A DNA stretch of 64,000 nt, from the NCBI RefSeq assembly GCF_010078385.1, contig NZ_SIJC01000003.1, positions 248,001-312,000 of the forward strand, read 5' to 3'. Within the stretch, counting starts at the first letter, position 1; every line of letters begins with the position of its first letter. The translations under genes and the position numbers were made by a program. Origin of the DNA: Chengkuizengella sediminis (GTDB lineage: Bacteria; Bacillota; Bacilli; Paenibacillales; KCTC-33759). This document shows positions 9,434 to 18,681 of the stretch, one piece after another. The notes beneath the pieces are model-generated. The model did not search any database, was not told the origin of the DNA, and worked only from the letters and a program-made list of their open reading frames with translations.

Positions 9434-11170
9434 CTAACCCTTATTTCCGTCTACTTTATTCATGATGACTTCTGACAACTGGTCTAAAACGATCTGCGCT
9501 TCTTCTTTTGACTGTCTGTTTACTGCGATATACACTTTTATTTTGGGCTCTGTTCCAGATGGTCTTAAACAAAACCATGATCCATCTGCTAATTTATATT
9601 TCAATACATTTTCTTTTGGTAACTCGTTTATCCCTTTTTCATAATCTAAAACTTCAGTAACGGAGGTATTCATCAATTGTTGCGGTGGATTTGTTCTCCA
9701 ATCGTTCATAATTGTTTGAATTTGCTCCATCCCAGCTTTGCCTTTTAACGTTCTGGAATGTAATACCTCTAAAAATGTACCGAATTGTTCATAGATTTCA
9801 AATAGAACATCGTATAATGTTTTACCTTGTGATTTATAATAAGCAGCTGCTTCACAAATTAACATGGACGCAACGACAGCATCTTTATCACGTGCATGTG
9901 TGCCTGCTAAATAACCATAACTTTCCTCATATCCAAATACATAAGTTGCTTCACCCGTTTTTTCAAACTGGGTCATTTTCTCACCAATATATTTAAAACC
10001 TGTTAATGTATTTAATGTTTTTAATCCGTAGTAGCTTGCAATTTTTTCCCCTAATTCACTCGTAACAATCGTTTTGATCATAACTCCATTATCTGGGAGC
10101 TCACCTTGCTCTTTTAAATTACTTAATAGATAATTTAAAATAAGTGCACCTGCTTGATTTCCCGTCAGCACTTCATATGAACCTTGTTTGTTTTTCACAA
10201 CCGCTCCCATACGATCACAATCTGGGTCGGTTCCCACGATAATGTCCGCTTGTATCTCATCTGCTTTTTGGATCGCTAATGCAAATGCATCCTTTTCCTC
10301 TGGATTTGGTGATTTTACGGTCGTAAAGTTTGGATCGGGCAGTTCCTGCTCTTTCACAACGTGTACTTCAGTAATACCAATTTGTTTTAATGATTCTCTT
10401 ACTGGAATATTACCCGTACCATGTAATGGCGTAAAAACCACCTTTAGTGGTTCAGACATTTGTTTAATCGTATTTGTATTTAAACTCACAGAAGTAATGG
10501 CTTGAATAAATTTCTTATCCATTTCTTTTCCAATAGAAATTAACAATTGAGCCTTTTCTGCTTCATCCTTTGAACTCTTTTTCACCTGATCAAGGGAATC
10601 AATTTGACGGATGTAATGTATTACTTTTTTCGCATCACCTGGTATAAGCTGTCCACCATCTGATCCATACGCTTTATATCCGTTATATTCTGGAGGATTG
10701 TGACTTGCTGTAATCACAATTCCTGCGGTTGCCTTTAATTCACGTACGGCAAAGGACAACTCTGGCGTTGTACGTAAAGACTCATACAAATACGCTTTAA
10801 TGCCGTTGCCTGCTAATACAAGTGCTGCCTCCAAAGCAAATTCTGGAGATTGGTGTCTAGAATCATAAGCGATCACCGCAGATTTTTCATGAGTTGCATT
10901 TTGTGATTGTGATTCCAATATAAATTGAGCCAGTCCTTGTGTAGCTTTACCCACGGTATAAATATTGATTCGATTGGTTCCTGCTCCAATGACACCTCTT
11001 AATCCACCTGTACCAAATTCTAAATCCTTATAAAAACGATCTTCAATTTCCTTAGCATCATTTTCAATACTGCGTAATTCCTGTTTAGTCTCTTCTGTAA
11101 TCATTGGATCCTGTAACCACGATTTATAATTTTCAATTGCTTTTATTTCTAACCCTTGATCTGAACTCAT
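9434..11170 (-). CDS. pgcA: Phospho-sugar mutase (alpha-phosphoglucomutase type)
   Basis: Interconverts glucose-6-phosphate and glucose-1-phosphate (or mannose phosphates), feeding UDP-glucose and wall glycan synthesis. The 578-residue length is normal for the Bacillus PgcA type. Motifs: the phosphoserine loop [13 protein letters not shown], the metal-binding loop [11 protein letters not shown], the sugar loop GYEESYGYL and the phosphate-binding [10 protein letters not shown]. Its ATG overlaps the fabZ stop codon by four bases, indicating coupled translation. The ORF also sits directly ahead of the wall-polymer genes. Confidence 0.92.
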   Translation of the reverse strand: MSSDQGLEIKAIENYKSWLQDPMITEETKQELRSIENDAKEIEDRFYKDLEFGTGGLRGVIGAGTNRINIYTVGKATQGLAQFILESQSQNATHEKSAVIAYDSRHQSPEFALEAALVLAGNGIKAYLYESLRTTPELSFAVRELKATAGIVITASHNPPEYNGYKAYGSDGGQLIPGDAKKVIHYIRQIDSLDQVKKSSKDEAEKAQLLISIGKEMDKKFIQAITSVSLNTNTIKQMSEPLKVVFTPLHGTGNIPVRESLKQIGITEVHVVKEQELPDPNFTTVKSPNPEEKDAFALAIQKADEIQADIIVGTDPDCDRMGAVVKNKQGSYEVLTGNQAGALILNYLLSNLKEQGELPDNGVMIKTIVTSELGEKIASYYGLKTLNTLTGFKYIGEKMTQFEKTGEATYVFGYEESYGYLAGTHARDKDAVVASMLICEAAAYYKSQGKTLYDVLFEIYEQFGTFLEVLHSRTLKGKAGMEQIQTIMNDWRTNPPQQLMNTSVTEVLDYEKGINELPKENVLKYKLADGSWFCLRPSGTEPKIKVYIAVNRQSKEEAQIVLDQLSEVIMNKVDGNKG

Positions 11171-11622
11171 TTGCTGTCCCCTTCACCTGCTGGTTCAGGA
11201 TTTGAGATCGCAAACATAATCTCGCCTTCAGCAACGGTTTTTCCATCTACGGAAGCGATTGCTTTCCCTTTACCAATGCTGCCTTTAGCACGTATAATTT
11301 CTACTTCAAGTCGCAGTGTATCCCCTGGTGTAACTTGTCCACGAAAACGAAATTTATCTAATCCTGCTAAAAAGCCGATTTTCCCTTGGTTTTCTTCCAT
11401 TTTTAAAATAGCTACGGCACCTACTTGAGCTAACGCTTCAGTAATTAATACACCTGGCATAACTGGATAATCAGGAAAATGTCCTTCAAAGAAAGGTTCG
11501 TTCATGGTGACATTTTTAATTCCTATCGCTTTTTTACCTTCTTGCACCTCTAAAATACGATCCACTAATAAAAATGGATAACGGTGTGGAATAATTTGTT
11601 GAATTTGATTGATATCTAACAT
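11167..11622 (-). CDS. fabZ: 3-hydroxyacyl-[ACP] dehydratase
   Basis: FabZ dehydrates beta-hydroxyacyl-ACP in type II fatty acid elongation. The 151-residue hot-dog protein has the canonical [12 protein letters not shown] segment carrying the catalytic His, [23 protein letters not shown] with the catalytic Glu, and [15 protein letters not shown]. The ATG at 11622 is chosen because GGAGGG precedes it by 10 bases; the longer frame from 11640 adds six residues not seen in the family. In B. subtilis fabZ (ywpB) is likewise near flhO/flhP and mbl. Confidence 0.95.
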   Translation of the reverse strand: MLDINQIQQIIPHRYPFLLVDRILEVQEGKKAIGIKNVTMNEPFFEGHFPDYPVMPGVLITEALAQVGAVAILKMEENQGKIGFLAGLDKFRFRGQVTPGDTLRLEVEIIRAKGSIGKGKAIASVDGKTVAEGEIMFAISNPEPAGEGDSK

Positions 11623-11795
11623 ATTAATATTGCCCTCCATTATTAAGTCTAATCCATGTATAAAAAGTGCTTAGAAATGTGAAACTAGATATGATCCCCT
11701 TCATGATCTGCAGTAGTGAAGGTTGATATAATTTGAGCATATTTATAAAGCGCAGCCAAATGCGATTGTAAATATGCTCTTTATCTTTTAAAGCT

Positions 11796-12320
11796 TTAAT
11801 TCACTTTCTTGGGTATATTCTGATTTAGTGACTTAAACTGAAATATGTAAATAATCGAAGTTATAAACGAAAAAATGATGACGATCCAGAGAAAAGATAC
11901 GGAAAATTTTAAGTTGAGTATGATAAAAAAAATGGCGGAGTAGTATAAAATCGTTGTCAGTTTCCCCATCACATTTGCGGGTACGGTTTTTTTTCCTTGA
12001 AAGTGATAAAAAAAACCGCCGATCACCATTCCAATATCCCTCAAAAATATGGCTATCGCTGCTTGCCATGGTATGAGTTGTTCATACAAGAGAGAAATGA
12101 ATACAGTAATCATCATTAGTTTATCTGCCAATGGATCAAGCATGATACCGACCTCTGTTATCATTTCTCTTTTACGAGCAATGTAACCATCTAAAATATC
12201 ACTTAAAATGGCAGCCACAACAACAATAAAGGCTATCATCATTTTATCGCTAAAAAATAAAATTAAGTAGACTGGAATGAGAGTAAAACGAAACAACGTA
12301 ATCAAATTAGGTAGATTCAT
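11796..12320 (-). CDS. CDP-alcohol phosphatidyltransferase family protein
   Basis: An integral membrane enzyme of 174 residues that swaps CMP on a CDP-activated lipid for an alcohol. It has the full family signature spaced DG-x2-AR-x8-G-x3-D-x3-D (starting DGYIARKREM and ending MLDPLADKL) and four to five hydrophobic helices. GGAGGG is placed before the ATG. The sequence best resembles PgsA-type phosphatidylglycerophosphate synthases, but it is a stand-alone gene away from the usual pgsA context and could be a paralog for another phospholipid, so no symbol is given. Confidence 0.85.
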   Translation of the reverse strand: MNLPNLITLFRFTLIPVYLILFFSDKMMIAFIVVVAAILSDILDGYIARKREMITEVGIMLDPLADKLMMITVFISLLYEQLIPWQAAIAIFLRDIGMVIGGFFYHFQGKKTVPANVMGKLTTILYYSAIFFIILNLKFSVSFLWIVIIFSFITSIIYIFQFKSLNQNIPKKVN

Positions 12321-12372
12321 TTAAATCCCTCCTACCATCCCTATTCATTATACCGAGCAAAAGAAGAAAAGA

Positions 12373-12392
12373 AAACTCCCTGCTGGGAGTTT
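12373..12392 (-). terminator. Rho-independent terminator after the EpuA gene
   Basis: Perfect 8-bp stem AAACTCCC/GGGAGTTT with a 4-base loop, 18 bases beyond the stop codon. On the minus strand it is followed by a T-rich run (TCTTTTCTTCTTT). Confidence 0.8.
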
Positions 12393-12409
12393 ATTAAATT
12401 TTTTTTATT

Positions 12410-12646
12410 TTATCGATCCGCAAAAATCAAACTAATTAAATGTTTCCATGTTTGGACATCCAAAACATCGGAGGCTGATTCACCGCCAAGTATAACATAA
12501 CCGATTAAAACACCGACATAGAGGGCAATGATACATAAAACAGGAACAAGAAAAAACCTTAAAATTTTTAATGTAGTTTTTGCCGGTTTAGGTGAAGTTT
12601 TTTTCTTTTTTTTAGCTGTTTTCGTTGCATTTGCATTTGTATCCAT
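12410..12646 (-). CDS. EpuA/YwzB-like small membrane protein ('RNA polymerase subunit beta' family)
   Basis: The 78-residue product has a Lys-rich N-terminus (TAKKKKKTSPKPAK), one hydrophobic helix (FFLVPVLCIIALYVGVLIGY) and a C-terminal TWKHLISLIF motif. This pattern matches the EpuA family (PF11772), which databases often label DNA-directed RNA polymerase subunit beta although it is a small membrane protein. It lies downstream of flhP as in Bacillus. Its function is not established; the RNA polymerase name should not be taken literally. Confidence 0.7.
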   Translation of the reverse strand: MDTNANATKTAKKKKKTSPKPAKTTLKILRFFLVPVLCIIALYVGVLIGYVILGGESASDVLDVQTWKHLISLIFADR

Positions 12647-12750
12647 AGCATTAGCCGTTTTAGAGATGTTTCGTGATCATTTTTCATGACTGATTACGCC
12701 CATCCAACGGATTTTCAACTCCCTATTGTTATATTTAATTAAAATGAAAG

Positions 12751-12779
12751 TTCAAAAGTTCAGTTTTTGAACAACCTCT
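12751..12779. repeat. Second copy of the TTCAAAA...TTTTTGAACAACCTCTA palindrome
   Basis: An inverted repeat (TTCAAAA/TTTTGAA) followed by CAACCTCTA, nearly the same as the element at 5483-5523. It directly abuts the 3' end of flhP, where on the minus strand it could act as a 3' stem-loop. Confidence 0.55.
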
Positions 12780-13644
12780 ACGATCTTAAATTAACTGCTA
12801 GCTTCATCATCGTCTCAGCATTACTATATGCTTTGGAAGTTAACTGAAATGCCCTTTGTGTAACCATCATTTCTGTAATTTCTTCCGATAAGTTTACATT
12901 TGATTGCTCTAAATACCCTTGAAGTATCCGTATATTAATTTTATCATCAGGATTCGTTGTTAAGTTGCTATTATCGTTTAAATCAATTTCCTGAACTAAA
13001 CTAGGATCCGTCAACCTGTCTTCGTTAAGTGTATACAAACTGTCACCTACTGGCTGTAAATACTGTGGAGATATAACACGAACGATTTTTAACTGTCCTA
13101 ACTCTAAAGGTGCTTCACCAGGGTTAGATTTATTATATGCAAAAACATTCCCCATATCATCGATGTTAATGTCATGATTAACTGGAATGGAAATGGGTTC
13201 ATTTTCGCTATTTTTCACGAACTGTCCTTGACTTGTTGCTAAATATAATTCGTCTAGATGATCTGAAGAAGGTACCAATTGGAAAGAACCGTTACGAGTA
13301 AACAGCCGATCTTCACCATCCAATGTCCCAACTTCAAAAAAACCATCACCTTGGATAGCCAAATCGGTTGATATGTTTGTATTGGTCACCGGCCCTTGTT
13401 CTGTCTTGAGGTAAGGATTAGACATTCTAATTCCTACTCCCTCTTGCACACCCAAAGAAGACTTTCTACCTTCTAAACTAAAATCATCCACTTGGTTTAC
13501 TCTTGTTGTTAACAGGTCTTGAAACGAGGCTTCTAATTTCTTATATCCTGTTGTATTTATATTCGCGACATTATGAGATTGAATATTCAGTTTTTGTTGC
13601 AAAGTTTGCATGGAAACCATGGCGTTAATCATGGATTTATTCAT
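12778..13644 (-). CDS. flhP: Flagellar basal-body rod/hook-family protein FlhP
   Basis: A 288-residue axial protein of the flagellar rod. The N-terminus (QTLQQKLNIQSHNVANINTT) carries the rod-protein heptads and the ANINT motif. The central segment LAIQGDGFFEV is typical of FlgE/FlgF/FlgG-type proteins, and the C-terminus (SNVNLSEEITEMMVTQRAF) closes the coiled coil. It lies 18 bases after flhO with a proper Shine-Dalgarno site. FlhO and FlhP form the distal and proximal rod in B. subtilis, where the order mbl-flhO-flhP is the same. Confidence 0.92.
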   Translation of the reverse strand: MNKSMINAMVSMQTLQQKLNIQSHNVANINTTGYKKLEASFQDLLTTRVNQVDDFSLEGRKSSLGVQEGVGIRMSNPYLKTEQGPVTNTNISTDLAIQGDGFFEVGTLDGEDRLFTRNGSFQLVPSSDHLDELYLATSQGQFVKNSENEPISIPVNHDINIDDMGNVFAYNKSNPGEAPLELGQLKIVRVISPQYLQPVGDSLYTLNEDRLTDPSLVQEIDLNDNSNLTTNPDDKINIRILQGYLEQSNVNLSEEITEMMVTQRAFQLTSKAYSNAETMMKLAVNLRS

Positions 13645-13662
13645 TCATTTCACCTCAGTTGG

Positions 13663-14595
13663 TTACTGCACTCGTCCGATTTCGTTTACAGTTTTACTAA
13701 GCGTCTCATCTAACATCTTAATCACTTGCTGATTTGCTTCATATATTCTCATTGCACTGGTTAAATCAACCATCGACTGTGCCGCATCCACATTAGATCC
13801 TTCGATAAATCCTTGTAAAACTTGAATAGGTTGATCTTCTAGACCCTCTATGATGGTTACAGAAGCTTTTTTTTCATCTGTTATTGAGTATACACCATTT
13901 CCCTCACGAGCCATATGGTGTGGATTGTTAACTTTAGAGAGAAGCAAAGTGATGGGTTGTCCTACTATATCCGTTACCTCTTCCCCATTATATAACAGTT
14001 GACCATTTTTTTGAATTTGAATTTGCTCTACTGAAAGATCATCATCAAATAAAGTGATCGGTTGTTCGTCCTGACCTAAAAAAAGAAAACCTTCTTCTGT
14101 CATTAATTGTTTTTGATCGTTAATAAATAACTTCACATTCTGTATGTATCTTGGTTCCTCATCAGCGTTCCATAATGTAAAAAAGACTTCTGGCTGATAC
14201 ACTTCTTGCCCATCAGGTGTTATTCCTTTGCCAAAAGTATCAAACTGAATTTCTAGTAAATCCCCATTCTCATCTGTATATGGATTACCATTTTCATCAA
14301 CAGGTTGAAGATTTGAGCTTATCATTAAATCTTCTGCACGGTTCGTTTCTATCATTTGTCCAGGTGTAAATACATTCACCGTTTCTTCGATCATGACTCC
14401 TGAATGAAAGCTGCCAACTTCGTTCGATGTGCCTTTTTGAATCATAGAGATATAAATCTCTGGAAAAGAACGAGAGATCGGCACAGCTTCTTTAAACCCT
14501 GGTGTATTTATATTAGATACGTTATTTGTAATCGTATCATGCCTTTTTTGCTGTGTAAGCATACCTGCGGTTGCTGTGTATAATCCTTTAATCAT
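13663..14595 (-). CDS. flhO: Flagellar basal-body rod protein FlhO
   Basis: A 310-residue rod-family paralog of the following gene. It begins MIKGLYTATAGMLTQQKRHD, contains NNVSNINTPGFKEA, and ends with EGSNVDAAQSMVDLTSAMRI, the expected amphipathic ends of a flagellar axial protein. It is exported by the flagellar type III apparatus, so no signal peptide is expected or seen. The 24-base gap to mbl and same orientation suggest the conserved mbl-flhO-flhP transcript. Confidence 0.92.
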   Translation of the reverse strand: MIKGLYTATAGMLTQQKRHDTITNNVSNINTPGFKEAVPISRSFPEIYISMIQKGTSNEVGSFHSGVMIEETVNVFTPGQMIETNRAEDLMISSNLQPVDENGNPYTDENGDLLEIQFDTFGKGITPDGQEVYQPEVFFTLWNADEEPRYIQNVKLFINDQKQLMTEEGFLFLGQDEQPITLFDDDLSVEQIQIQKNGQLLYNGEEVTDIVGQPITLLLSKVNNPHHMAREGNGVYSITDEKKASVTIIEGLEDQPIQVLQGFIEGSNVDAAQSMVDLTSAMRIYEANQQVIKMLDETLSKTVNEIGRVQ

Positions 14596-14619
14596 ATTCT
14601 AATAGCTCCTGTCATATGT

Positions 14620-15621
14620 CTATCCTAATTTTCTTTTTGACATTTTGTCAAGGTTGTCCAGCATAATTCCTGTTCCTTTAACTACACATCCCATTGGATC
14701 ATCTGCAATTAATACAGGTACTTTTAATTCTTCTGCCATTAATACATCTAATCCATGAAGCATAGCTCCGCCACCAGTTAATATAATACCTCGATCAATA
14801 ATGTCCGCAGCTAATTCAGGTGGTGTTTTTTCCAAAACATTTTTTGCAGATAGAACAACCGCAGTAACCGGATCCCACAAGGCTTCTCTTACTTCTTTAG
14901 CTGTTATCGTTACCGTCAAAGGCAATCCGCTTACTAAATCCCTGCCACGAATATCCATCTCTTCATTGCTTCGTTCAGGATCTAGTGTACCTATTTTCAC
15001 TTTCACATCTTCCGCAGTACGTTCCCCAATCAAAATTTTATATTTATCTTTTACATATTTCATGATCGCAATATCCAATTTATCCCCTGCTACCTTAAGA
15101 GAAGAAGAAGCAACGACATCTCCCATAGATAAAACAGCAATGTCTGTTGTTCCTCCTCCAATATCCACTACCATGTTTCCACTAGGTTGAAAAATATCCA
15201 TCCCAGCACCAATAGCTGCCGCTTTTGGTTCTTCCTCAAGAAAAACATCCTTAGCTCCACTACGCTGTGCTGCTTCTCGAATAGCTTTTTGTTCAACAGA
15301 AGTAATGTTGGTTGGCGCACAAATTAAAATCCGAGGATGACTATACCACTTCCTTCCTCCAATTCTAGAGATGAAACCCTTAAGCATAACCTCTGTAATT
15401 TCAAAATCTGCGATAACACCATCTTTTAAAGGTCGGATGGCAATAATATTACCTGGGGTTCTACCTACCATTTTCCTGGCAGGCTCCCCCACTTCAATCA
15501 CTCTTTTTGTTTCACTTTGTACAGCGACAACAGAAGGCTCATTTAAAACAACGCCACGCCCCTTAACATGAATGAGAACATTTGCAGTTCCTAGATCTAT
15601 ACCGATATCTTTATTGAACAT
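14620..15621 (-). CDS. mbl: MreB-like actin homolog Mbl
   Basis: An actin-fold cytoskeletal ATPase of 333 residues that guides elongation of the lateral wall. Motifs: phosphate-1 loop IGIDLGTANVLIHVKG, phosphate-2 loop MVVDIGGGTTDIAVLS, and adenosine loop IILTGGGAMLHGLD. Its position between spoIIID and flhO identifies it as Mbl rather than MreB or MreBH, as in B. subtilis. A 186-base AT-rich gap separates it from spoIIID. Confidence 0.93.
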   Translation of the reverse strand: MFNKDIGIDLGTANVLIHVKGRGVVLNEPSVVAVQSETKRVIEVGEPARKMVGRTPGNIIAIRPLKDGVIADFEITEVMLKGFISRIGGRKWYSHPRILICAPTNITSVEQKAIREAAQRSGAKDVFLEEEPKAAAIGAGMDIFQPSGNMVVDIGGGTTDIAVLSMGDVVASSSLKVAGDKLDIAIMKYVKDKYKILIGERTAEDVKVKIGTLDPERSNEEMDIRGRDLVSGLPLTVTITAKEVREALWDPVTAVVLSAKNVLEKTPPELAADIIDRGIILTGGGAMLHGLDVLMAEELKVPVLIADDPMGCVVKGTGIMLDNLDKMSKRKLG

Positions 15622-15807
15622 AGATAGTTTTTTCCCCCTATAGAATTAGTTCAAATATTTTTATAATGAATTTATTAAATAGAATTACATATTTTTCAAA
15701 AATCATGTACATATACAATCATTATTTGAATTATTATTTATTTTTTTCGATATAGATCCATATAATTCCTGCATGTTTCTCATTTTTAATAAATTTTTTT
15801 TAATTTT

Positions 15808-16080
15808 TTACGAAGGTGAGGCGGATTTTGCTTTATTTTTTTTGTATTTGATCTTTGTCGCTTCACCCCCTCTTAAATGGCGAACTGATTTGTGATACTC
15901 TAAAATTTCTTTGACTTGGTTGGCCAATTCCGGGTTAATTTCGGGCAGTCTTTCTGTCAAATCCTTGTGCACCGTACTTTTTGAAACTCCAAATTCTTTC
16001 GCTATCGTACGAACCGTCTTCTTAGTTTCCACAATGCAACGACCAATTTTAATGGTTCGCTCTTTGATGTAATCGTGCAC
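15808..16080 (-). CDS. spoIIID: Sporulation transcriptional regulator SpoIIID
   Basis: A mother-cell DNA-binding protein that activates or represses sigma-E genes. The 90-residue product (B. subtilis 93) has VHDYIKERTIKIGRCIVETK, then the helix-turn-helix VRTIAKEFGVSKSTVHKDL, and a basic C-terminal tail (ATKIKYKKNKAK). The GTG at 16080 is used because GGGAGG lies 8 bases upstream; the frame opens earlier, but the extra 12 residues are not family-like. Confidence 0.95.
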   Translation of the reverse strand: MHDYIKERTIKIGRCIVETKKTVRTIAKEFGVSKSTVHKDLTERLPEINPELANQVKEILEYHKSVRHLRGGEATKIKYKKNKAKSASPS

Positions 16081-16296
16081 TCCCCTCGCCTCCCTACTCG
16101 AACTAGTTTGGTACATTATATGAGGGGATAACTTAGATATTCTTTGAATACAAGCATGACAAGCTGTTAAATTTACAAAACAGAATTATTTTATTGGCTA
16201 AAGTTGAATAAAACAGGACGTATTGGATAAAAATATTTAGCTCAAGAATGTAATAAAATTTAAGTCTGCCCACTTGGATATGGGTGTAAACAAAAA

Positions 16297-16322
16297 AAAT
16301 CCCATTTATATAAATGGGATTT
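16297..16322 (-). terminator. Terminator after the spoIIQ-like gene
   Basis: 12-bp perfect stem AAATCCCATTTA/TAAATGGGATTT with a 2-base loop. On the minus strand it runs straight into eight T residues, so it ends the spoIIQ-like transcript before spoIIID. Confidence 0.85.
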
Positions 16323-16381
16323 ACAAATTCATGGAAATTAGGTTTTCATTAATCCTCAATTTCAATTGTTAATGATAATGA

Positions 16382-17110
16382 TTAACTTTGGATAAATTGT
16401 TCTGGATTTACTGCTTCGTTATTTTGATAAATTTCAAAATCTAGATGAACACCGAACTCTTTATCAAGCTCATTTGTTCCTGCTTCTGCTATTTTATCTC
16501 CTTGCTCAACTTCTTGATCAACTTCAACCTGTATTTCAGTTAAACTTTGATATACCGTTTTCAAACCATCTTCATGCGTGATTTCTACTATATTTCCTGC
16601 AACTGGAATCTTTTCAATTCTAGTAACCTTTCCACTCAAAGCTGCTAGTACATCAAAAGTTTCATCATCAGGATGTGATAGAGAAACCCCTACACTTGGC
16701 GTCATCGTCCCATCAAATTCAACAACCGCAGCCTGTTTGCTTTCATTGTCGCCATTCTCATCATAAAAATGACGAATAATTTCTAAATCATCTCTTTTCT
16801 CTACTGGCCATGCAATAGATTCGGCTGATACGGTAACTGGGACATCTAAACCTGTTTGTGATTCTGATCCAGGATTGGTAATTTCTTCAGAAACTTCTAA
16901 TCCTAACTCTGGATCTGTTAAACTAGTTTGATCATTGGTTTGAAAATAGACCATGAAACTAACAATTAAAACAACCGCTGCCATATACATGGCCGGAAAT
17001 ACCCACTTCTTACCAAAAAACCTTTTCCATGATCCAGCTTGAACATTTGTAGCTCCTTCTTTATTTTCAGGAGTTTGTTCATGCTGATTCTCTTTTTTAT
17101 TATCATTCAT
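16382..17110 (-). CDS. spoIIQ: M23-fold (LytM-like) peptidase-family protein, probable SpoIIQ
   Basis: A membrane-anchored LytM-domain protein of 242 residues. A charged cytosolic N-terminus is followed by one membrane helix (WVFPAMYMAAVVLIVSFMVY), then a LytM domain starting near residue 100 (SIAWPVEKRD). The second His of the HxH motif is missing: the sequence is GVHLDFEI where active enzymes have HLHFE. SpoIIQ of B. subtilis is similarly degenerate and forms the forespore side of the SpoIIQ-SpoIIIAH channel. Position next to spoIID and spoIIID supports SpoIIQ. It likely acts as a scaffold rather than an endopeptidase. Confidence 0.8.
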   Translation of the reverse strand: MNDNKKENQHEQTPENKEGATNVQAGSWKRFFGKKWVFPAMYMAAVVLIVSFMVYFQTNDQTSLTDPELGLEVSEEITNPGSESQTGLDVPVTVSAESIAWPVEKRDDLEIIRHFYDENGDNESKQAAVVEFDGTMTPSVGVSLSHPDDETFDVLAALSGKVTRIEKIPVAGNIVEITHEDGLKTVYQSLTEIQVEVDQEVEQGDKIAEAGTNELDKEFGVHLDFEIYQNNEAVNPEQFIQS

Positions 17111-17182
17111 AGATACATCACCTCAGCAATCATTGTTGCCAGATGATATACTTTTATACCTATCTTTACTAGATTTTTTATC

Positions 17183-18202
17183 TCAGAGAGTTGGATTCAC
17201 TCTCACAACCTCAATTCCTTGATAATAATGTAATAAAATTTCTTCAGCAGTGCTTCCTTCCTTAGCCATTCCATTAGCTCCCCATTGACTCATGCCAACC
17301 CCGTGTCCATAACCATAAGAAGTGATTTGCACTTGGTTCTCTACCATTATCATTTCAAACTGTGAAGATGAAAGACCTAATCTCTCTCTGACTTCTCTAC
17401 CAGTTAAAATCACATCACCTATCGCTATTTTTTTAATTCTATGTCCTTCTGACCATTCTAATATTTGAAACAAAGATTGACCTGTGGAAGCAGGCTGTGT
17501 AGGATTAATTTTTAATTTGTTAAAAAACTCCTTGGAGGAAAACACTAACGTATTTTTAAACTTAGGTGAAATTTCTGCATCCCATGGACTTTGTACACTG
17601 CGTAAATACGGAAGCTCTACATTCCAATAGTCCTCTGAATTTTCTGTATAACCATTACTAGTTGAGAAAAAAGTAGAGTTTATTGGGTGATCCTCATAAG
17701 TGGCTACTAAACCTCTCGTTTCATAAACCGCTCGATTGATTTTCTCCATATTTTTTTCATAAAGATCTCCTGTCCATCTCTGTTTTAGTTTATCCTCAGA
17801 TAAATATACCTGATGTGAAACTGTATCTGTGACATAAGCGCCTTCAACCGGCACGTTACTAAAATCTTGATCTACCATCCTTCTAAAAATATAAGTTCTG
17901 GCTGCTATCGCTTGTGCTTTTAAAGCTTCAAGTTCAAAATCAATCGGCATTTCTGCAGCAATCACTCCTCTTACGTAGGTCTCAAGTGGAATCACTTCAA
18001 TCTTCTTCTCATTTGTCATATAAATCGGGACATATATTGGATTCTCATCTTCTATGACTCCATTCTTCAATTCATCTCGTGTAATCACCATGTTGGAATC
18101 CTCTTCTTTTTCATTTACTAGAATGACAGGAATAATGAAACTAGCAAGCAAAAGCAAACCTGCCCACAAAGCAAACCACAAAATAAAGCGATGAATTTTC
18201 AT
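17183..18202 (-). CDS. spoIID: Stage II sporulation protein D (peptidoglycan lytic transglycosylase)
   Basis: SpoIID cleaves glycan strands during forespore engulfment with SpoIIM and SpoIIP. The 339-residue protein has an N-terminal membrane anchor (FILWFALWAGLLLLASFII), then the SpoIID/LytB domain: YVRGVIAAEMPIDFELEALK with the catalytic Glu, QAIAARTYIFRR, STSNGYTENSEDYW, and the C-terminal GYGHGVGMSQWGANGMA. The length and all blocks match the family. It is transcribed divergently from the gene cluster starting at 18457. Confidence 0.95.
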   Translation of the reverse strand: MKIHRFILWFALWAGLLLLASFIIPVILVNEKEEDSNMVITRDELKNGVIEDENPIYVPIYMTNEKKIEVIPLETYVRGVIAAEMPIDFELEALKAQAIAARTYIFRRMVDQDFSNVPVEGAYVTDTVSHQVYLSEDKLKQRWTGDLYEKNMEKINRAVYETRGLVATYEDHPINSTFFSTSNGYTENSEDYWNVELPYLRSVQSPWDAEISPKFKNTLVFSSKEFFNKLKINPTQPASTGQSLFQILEWSEGHRIKKIAIGDVILTGREVRERLGLSSSQFEMIMVENQVQITSYGYGHGVGMSQWGANGMAKEGSTAEEILLHYYQGIEVVRVNPTL

Positions 18203-18376
18203 GCACTTCCCTCCGATAATCCAAAACTAACACTATCATATGAGGACAAATACTAGAATAGAACTGAACTGAAATTGAAAAGTGAAATTCAACATTTACC
18301 ATTGAAACCGAATTGTGTCTGTGTCGTAATAATAAGTATGAGTTTTAAATAGAGAGTTAAAAAAATAGTGCATGTT

Positions 18377-18394
18377 CAAAAAGTTCACTTTTTG
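18377..18394. repeat. Third, shorter copy of the CAAAAAG/CTTTTTG palindrome
   Basis: CAAAAAG-TTCA-CTTTTTG preceded by GTT, upstream of the 18457 gene. It matches the core of the elements at 5483 and 12751 but lacks the AACCTCTA flank. It sits where the promoter or leader of the ligase cluster would be. Confidence 0.45.
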
Positions 18395-18456
18395 GTGTTT
18401 AGTAAGTGTGGATTGAATGAGAATATGGTATGTTATTTTAAGGAGGTGAAGAAAGT

Positions 18457-18666
18457 TTGGGTACACGTGTGATTATATATGAAAAGCTAGAAAGTGGAGA
18501 ATTGAGTAAATTAGATGAACGATCTTGGAGCGAGCCTCTTCTTAAATCATTGGAGCATGCAAATTACATTACAGTGAAGGAAAATGAGTATGAAATGGTA
18601 GAAGGGCGCTTAAACATAGATGAGGAAGTTCTTGAAATTCTAGTCATCGCTTCAAAAAAACCTTAA
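18457..18666 (+). CDS. Small conserved-looking protein, first gene of the ATP-grasp cluster
   Basis: A 69-residue soluble acidic protein with no recognised family. A strong AAGGAGGTGA site lies 10 bases before a TTG start. It has mixed alpha/beta character (TRVIIYEKLESGELSKLD, later EGRLNIDEEVLEILVIASKK) and no membrane segment. Only 15 bases separate its stop from the YgiB-like gene start, so it is probably co-transcribed with the cluster. Confidence 0.7.
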   Translation: MGTRVIIYEKLESGELSKLDERSWSEPLLKSLEHANYITVKENEYEMVEGRLNIDEEVLEILVIASKKP

Positions 18667-18681
18667 AGGGGGGTGAACGGC

